The translations under genes and the position numbers were made by a program. Below are positions 60,661-64,000 of a DNA stretch of 64,000 nucleotides, one piece after another; positions within the stretch are counted from its first letter, which is position 1; the number at the start of each line of letters is the position of its first letter. This DNA comes from JBCDHN01 sp964351855 (GTDB lineage: Bacteria; Verrucomicrobiota; Verrucomicrobiia; Verrucomicrobiales; DEV007): assembly GCA_964351855.1 (NCBI GenBank), contig CAYGQD010000006.1, forward strand, positions 9,842-73,841. The letters run 5' to 3'. The notes beneath the pieces are model-generated. The model saw nothing but the letters and a program-made list of their open reading frames with translations, was not told where the DNA came from and made no database searches.

Positions 60661-61818
60661 ATGAAAACGATCGAAAAACCCCGCATCGCCATTATCGGTC
60701 TCGGCTTCGGAGCTGAGTTCATCCCGATTTATCAGCGCCATCCGAATGCTGAAATCACCGCCGTCTGCCAACGCAACCCGGATTCCCTCAAAGAAATCGC
60801 CGACAAGTTTGGGGTCGAAAAGCGCTTCACGGATTACGACGAGCTTCTCGCCGATCCTGACATTGATGCCGTCCATATCAACACCCCGATTCCGGATCAT
60901 GCGGAGCACACGCTCAAGGCAATGCGGGCCGGCAAGCACGTCGCCTGCACTGTCCCGATGGCCACGAGCGAAGCAGACTGCAAAGCGATTGTTGAACTCA
61001 GTGCCGAGACCGGACTTCGATACATGATGATGGAGACGGTGGTCTACGCTCGCGAGTTCCTCTACATGAAGGAGCTCTTCGATACCGGCGAACTCGGTAA
61101 ACTTCAGTTTCTCAAAGCCAGCCATCAACAGGACATGGACGGCTGGCCCGGGTATTGGCCCGGTCTTCCACCAATGCATTATGCGACTCATTGCGTAGGT
61201 CCCGTGTTAGGCTTGGCCCGGAATGAGGCGGAATACGTGAGTTGTTTTCCCAGCGGCACGATTCGTGAGGAGATGCACAGCTGTTACGGCTCGCCGTTTG
61301 CCGTTGAGACGACGCATATCAAATTCGCGAACAGCGATCTCAGCGCGCAAGTCTACCGTTCCCTCTTCGATGTGGCGCGTCAGTATCGCGAGAGCTTCGA
61401 GGTTTATGGATCGAAGAAAGCGGTCGAATGGCCACTGATCGAAGGCGAGCCTCTCGTCGTTCACACCGCGAAGAAACCCGAGCCGGAAATTCCTGAAAAG
61501 CAGGAGTGCCCCGACTACGCCCACCTTCTGCCCGACGAAATCGCCCCGTTCACGACTGGCGGCGTCTACGGTGGTGAAGAAGGTGAGGAGCACCTCAGTT
61601 TCACTCAAGGCGCCGGTCATGGAGGATCTCATCCGCACCTCGTTCATCAGTTTGTCGAACTCTTGCGTGGTGGCGGTGAAGGCTATCCCAACGCCGTCCA
61701 ATCCGCGAACATCACCCTGACCGGTATCCTTTCTCACGAAAGTGCGCTTGACGGTGGTGCGCTCAAGAGGCTTCCCGAGTGGAGCCTCGCACAAAGGCAC
61801 GAAGGCACAAAGAGCTGA
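60661..61818 (+). CDS. Gfo/Idh/MocA-family oxidoreductase
   Basis: 385 residues. NAD(P) fold IAIIGLGFGAEFIPIY, then AVCQRNPDSL, VHINTPIPDHAEHTLKAM and GKHVACTVPMATSEADC (the EKP-like loop), YMMMETVVYAREF and HATHCVGPVLGLAR-like CVGPVLGLARNE. It oxidises or reduces a sugar derivative. The GAGGGAG before ATG is a good Shine-Dalgarno. The last residues (SLAQRHEGTKS) are encoded by repeat R1 (61785-61812), so the native C-terminus has probably been replaced. Its stop overlaps the GxxExxY start. Confidence 0.88.
   Translation: MKTIEKPRIAIIGLGFGAEFIPIYQRHPNAEITAVCQRNPDSLKEIADKFGVEKRFTDYDELLADPDIDAVHINTPIPDHAEHTLKAMRAGKHVACTVPMATSEADCKAIVELSAETGLRYMMMETVVYAREFLYMKELFDTGELGKLQFLKASHQQDMDGWPGYWPGLPPMHYATHCVGPVLGLARNEAEYVSCFPSGTIREEMHSCYGSPFAVETTHIKFANSDLSAQVYRSLFDVARQYRESFEVYGSKKAVEWPLIEGEPLVVHTAKKPEPEIPEKQECPDYAHLLPDEIAPFTTGGVYGGEEGEEHLSFTQGAGHGGSHPHLVHQFVELLRGGGEGYPNAVQSANITLTGILSHESALDGGALKRLPEWSLAQRHEGTKS
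61785..61812 (+). repeat. 28-bp direct repeat R1
   Basis: Starts CCTCGCACAAAGGCACGAAG and continues GCACAAAG. It is in the last codons of the oxidoreductase gene and 5 bp before the GxxExxY ATG. R2 has only two mismatches, and an inverted copy R3 lies at 62535-62563. Confidence 0.85.
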
Positions 61819-62195
61819 TGGAGGAGACGCTGGAGAACATAGCTGGGGACGTCGTGGATACTGCGATGAAGCTCCACATGGGACTTGGACCGGGCCTGCT
61901 TGAATCGGTTTATACGGTTATTCTTCAGAAAGAACTTGAGGAGCGAGGCTATCGCGTAGGCCGGGAGGTGCCGATACCGGTTGAGTACGAAGGGACGAAA
62001 TTTGAAATGGGATTTCGAGCCGATTTAGTCATCGATGATTGTTTCATCGTCGAACTCAAGTCGGTAGAAAAACTGGCTCCCGTCCATGCCAAACAACTCC
62101 TCACCTACCTCAAAATCGCCGACTTCCGCCTCGGGCTCCTGATCAATTTCGGCGAAGAACTCCTCAAAAACGGCATCAAACGCATCGCTAACTAA
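61818..62195 (+). CDS. GxxExxY protein
   Basis: 125 residues with the name-giving motif GLLESVY and the usual following blocks LQKELEERGYRVGREVPIPV, VIDDCFIVELKSVEKL and QLLTYLKIADFRLGLLINFG. The ELK and Q residues fit a PD-(D/E)xK nuclease-like core. Function is unknown. The ATG overlaps the previous TGA. The gene is bordered on both sides by the 28-bp repeats R1 and R2, so gene plus one repeat may be a mobile or expandable cassette. Confidence 0.92.
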   Translation: MEETLENIAGDVVDTAMKLHMGLGPGLLESVYTVILQKELEERGYRVGREVPIPVEYEGTKFEMGFRADLVIDDCFIVELKSVEKLAPVHAKQLLTYLKIADFRLGLLINFGEELLKNGIKRIAN

Positions 62196-62197
62196 AT

Positions 62198-62225
62198 TCT
62201 CGCACAAAGGCACGAAGACACAAAG
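62198..62225 (+). repeat. 28-bp direct repeat R2
   Basis: Starts TCTCGCACAAAGGCACGAAG and continues ACACAAAG, same orientation as R1, beginning 2 bp after the GxxExxY stop codon. Confidence 0.85.
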
Positions 62226-62243
62226 TTTCTTATCCAATAAACA

Positions 62244-62348
62244 ATGAAAACCACGATTCTCCTCTTCTTCCTTAGTGCTCCTTAGTGCGGGCGTGGTTTC
62301 GTGCGAGCCCCTCCGATTGTCTCCCACACACAAAGAACCCTGAACCCA
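62244..62348 (+). pseudogene. Truncated duplicate of the next gene's 5' end
   Basis: Starts ATGAAAACCACGATTCTCCT and reads MKTTILLFFLSAP-stop, closely like the start of the cytochrome gene at 62509 (MKPPILLLFLSAF). Partial repeat sequence (CTTAGTGC) follows, then a 55-bp block repeated after the gap. Confidence 0.55.
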
Positions 62349-62503
62349 NNNNNNNNNNNNNNNNNNNNNNNNNNNNNNNNNNNNNNNNNNNNNNNNNNNN
62401 NNNNNNNNNNNNNNNNNNNNNNNNNNNNNNNNNNNNNNNNNNNNNNNNTGGTTTCGTGCGAGCCCCTCCGATTGTCTCCCACACACAAAGAACCCTGAAC
62501 CCA
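62294..62503. other. Scaffold gap flanked by an exact 55-bp repeat
   Basis: Bases 62349-62448 are 100 N, a conventional unknown-size gap. The 55 bp before it (62294-62348) and after it (62449-62503) are identical. Such an exact overlap is what two contigs ending in the same assembly k-mer look like, or a real tandem duplication. Open frames across the N run are meaningless. Confidence 0.9.
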
Positions 62504-62508
62504 CCAAA

Positions 62509-63792
62509 ATGAAACCTCCAATTCTCCTCCTCTTCCTTAGTGCCTTCGTGCCTTTGTGCGAGGCCGAAACGGCAAAGCACACTAAATACGCTGAGTTCGA
62601 TGCTAGGTTGGTCGATGGTCAGGCGGCCCGCCAGTTTTTCGAGCAGCAGCGTGAGTTGCAGATGGTGAAGCTGGATTCGACGGTGATGCTGAATCTGTTG
62701 ATTGAAACGTTAGGTCAAACATCTGACGTGGCGGCCCAGGAAGGACTGTTGCGCGGAATCGTGCGCGGTTTGGAAGGACGTCGCTCGGTCGTGAAGCCGG
62801 TGGGTTGGAGCGCGGTCAGTGCAACGCTTCGCAATTCGCCGAGCGGCGCGATTCGCGGGATCTCCCAGCAGCTTGACCAAGTGTTTGGCGATGAAGGGGC
62901 GGCGGAAGCGGCGATTGCGCAGCTCAGGGACGCCAACGTTTCCGCCGAAGAACGCCAAACCTTGCTCAGGAATCTCGTCACCCAACAGAATCCTCAGGTG
63001 AAGGAGGTATTGCCGCAATTGTTGGATGATCCAACGATCCGCATCGCGGCAATTCGCGCGTTTGGCGCAATCAATGATCCGCGTGCACCCAATCTTATCC
63101 TTTCGCGTTATGCCAAATGGGATTCGGCGGCCAAACGAGCGGCCGTCGAGACGTTGGCAATGCGGAAGAACTACGCTGCTGAACTGCTTACCGCGTTGAA
63201 AGGAGGCAAGCTGCCGAAGGAGGACATTCCCGCTCACGTTGCCCGTCCCTTGGCGAGCTTGTTGGGAAGCGCATTTATCGAGGTGTTCGGCGATTTGGAC
63301 GAACTGTCGAAGGACAAGTCCGAGTTGATTGCGAAATACAGCGAGCTATTGACTGCCGAGAACCTGGCAAAAGCCGATGCTTCGAAAGGGAGGTTCGTGT
63401 TTACCGCGTCCTGTGCGGCCTGTCACAAACTCTACGGCGAAGGAGGTGTGTTAGGCCCGGATTTAACCGGGTCGAATCGGGCGGATCTCAACTATATCCT
63501 GCTCAACATGATTGAGCCGAGTGCCGATATCCCCGAGGCCTATCAATTGGTCACCTTGCACACCAAAAGCGGACAAGTGTTGGGAGGCACGATTGCCCAG
63601 GAAGATGACCAGCGCGTGGTGCTGAATTTGGTCGGCCAAACCACCACGGTGCTGAAGAGTGATATCGCAAAGCGCGAAGTTTCTCCCATGTCCATGATGC
63701 CGGAGGGCCTGCTGCCGACGTTGCAAGAGGCGCAAGTGCTGGACCTCGTGAAATACCTTCAAACCACTGAACAAGTCGGATTGCCAAAATGA
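62509..63792 (+). CDS. Secreted HEAT-repeat / cytochrome c protein (PVC type)
   Basis: 427 residues: signal peptide (MKPPILLLFLSAFVPLCEA), HEAT-like helical region (about 60-270, e.g. VLPQLLDDPTIRIAAIRAFG), then a cytochrome c domain with CAACH (in FTASCAACHKLYGEGG) and distal Met loop VSPMSMMPEG. It corresponds to the C-terminal half of large PVC-type heme-binding dehydrogenases. The N-terminal half type is encoded by the next gene, whose start overlaps this stop (ATGA). The signal peptide is encoded by the inverted repeat R3. Confidence 0.85.
   Translation: MKPPILLLFLSAFVPLCEAETAKHTKYAEFDARLVDGQAARQFFEQQRELQMVKLDSTVMLNLLIETLGQTSDVAAQEGLLRGIVRGLEGRRSVVKPVGWSAVSATLRNSPSGAIRGISQQLDQVFGDEGAAEAAIAQLRDANVSAEERQTLLRNLVTQQNPQVKEVLPQLLDDPTIRIAAIRAFGAINDPRAPNLILSRYAKWDSAAKRAAVETLAMRKNYAAELLTALKGGKLPKEDIPAHVARPLASLLGSAFIEVFGDLDELSKDKSELIAKYSELLTAENLAKADASKGRFVFTASCAACHKLYGEGGVLGPDLTGSNRADLNYILLNMIEPSADIPEAYQLVTLHTKSGQVLGGTIAQEDDQRVVLNLVGQTTTVLKSDIAKREVSPMSMMPEGLLPTLQEAQVLDLVKYLQTTEQVGLPK
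62535..62563 (-). repeat. Inverted copy R3 of the 28-bp repeat
   Basis: On the minus strand it starts CCTCGCACAAAGGCACGAAG, with 27 of 28 bases as R1. On the plus strand it encodes LSAFVPLCEA, the end of the cytochrome protein's signal peptide. Confidence 0.85.
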
Positions 63793-64000
63793 AAACCACC
63801 ATTCTCTGGGCCATTGCCCTTTTTGCCGCTGCGCCCGCCGTTTTCGGCCAATTCAAACAGCACCGAACCAGCGACGCTCCGTTTTTGAAACCGGAAGAAG
63901 CAGTCGCGAAGATGGAAATCTCGGACGACTTCCAAATCGACATCTTTGCCGCAGAACCAGACATTGGTGAACCGATCGCGTTTACGTTTGATGATCGTGG
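63789..64000 (+). CDS. N-terminal fragment of a PVC-type membrane-bound dehydrogenase
   Basis: The first 70 codons of a gene running off the window. Signal peptide MKTTILWAIALFAAAPAVFG, then FLKPEEAVAKMEISDDFQID and IFAAEPDIGEPIAFTFDDRG, the standard opening of PVC dehydrogenase (beta-propeller, sorbosone-dehydrogenase-like) proteins. The start overlaps the previous stop, so it is co-translated with the HEAT/cytochrome c protein and probably forms its redox partner. Confidence 0.85.
   Translation, partial: MKTTILWAIALFAAAPAVFGQFKQHRTSDAPFLKPEEAVAKMEISDDFQIDIFAAEPDIGEPIAFTFDDR

Noticed and set aside
62282..62521. Open frames reading through the N run on both strands
   Set aside because: They exist only because N is not a stop; no real sequence supports them.
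61785..62563. CRISPR-like array of the 28-bp repeats
   Set aside because: Three copies only, one inverted, with a gene rather than uniform spacers between them.

Overview
The window looks like chromosome from a Verrucomicrobiota bacterium (PVC superphylum), GC roughly 57%. The evidence is the PVC-typical secreted cytochrome c/DUF1592-DUF1588 proteins (two copies), a Tat-exported DUF1552 protein, a HEAT-repeat/cytochrome c protein beside a PVC-type dehydrogenase start, a GxxExxY protein, and peptidoglycan synthases, which argue against a typical planctomycete. The phylum call is inference from gene content. No rRNA, CRISPR array or prophage was seen; there is one tRNA (Ser-UGA). A 100-N scaffold gap lies at 62349-62448.

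Layout. 0-4.4 kb: hybrid histidine kinase, DNA-3-methyladenine glycosylase, CheY-like regulator, a small overlapping operon (PNPOx-like, TfoX-N, GNAT) and tRNA-Ser. 4.6-10.5 kb: surface-catabolism operon (sialate O-acetylesterase-like, DUF1592-type cytochrome, DUF1552). 10.5-11.6 kb: gene-poor scar with a palindromic element, a frameshifted transporter-suffix gene and a relic of a second DUF1552 gene. 11.6-17.5 kb: envelope-stress-like block (sensor kinase, OmpR-type regulator, HdeD-like, M48 protease, secreted helical protein, MtfA-like peptidase, single-domain receiver). 17.5-27.8 kb: a hairpin mini-transposon, then an operon with SthA-like transhydrogenase, a fused GH15 glucoamylase-PTS enzyme I, DUF1003, MprF-like, PH-domain and PAP2 proteins. 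27.9-33.4 kb: amino-acid permease, glutaredoxin-MauE fusion, a GT51 transglycosylase with almost no transpeptidase domain, and a class B PBP. 33.7-42.3 kb: minus-strand stress and envelope genes, many preceded by the same 20-bp element. 42.5-49 kb: ABC-2 exporter with HlyD adaptor, HtrA protease, AcvB/VirJ-like hydrolase, jacalin-domain protein. 49-54.2 kb: second DUF1592 protein, stand-alone M41-like peptidase, and a ferric-reductase/Rieske membrane operon. 54.3-60.6 kb: structured terminator/leader, ferritin-like protein, two different cystathionine gamma-synthase-type enzymes, an Fbh1-like helicase, an AraC/PAS regulator. 60.6-64 kb: Gfo/Idh/MocA oxidoreductase, a repeat-flanked GxxExxY cassette, the scaffold gap, and the HEAT/cytochrome c and dehydrogenase genes running off the end.

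Most notable: (1) a single 1289-residue ORF joining a complete cytoplasmic GH15 glucoamylase to a complete PTS enzyme I with all catalytic motifs; (2) a four-half-site operator with exact 11-bp period plus a conserved -10-like hexamer, in front of three loci (two-component system/HdeD-M48, the secreted helical protein, and HtrA 30 kb away), indicating a Cpx-like envelope-stress regulon; (3) a recurrent 20-bp element before at least six minus-strand genes between 33 and 42 kb; (4) a GxxExxY gene between near-identical 28-bp direct repeats, whose inverted copy encodes the signal peptide of the next gene; (5) two families of palindromic elements. All functional calls rest on motif recognition by eye, without database searches.
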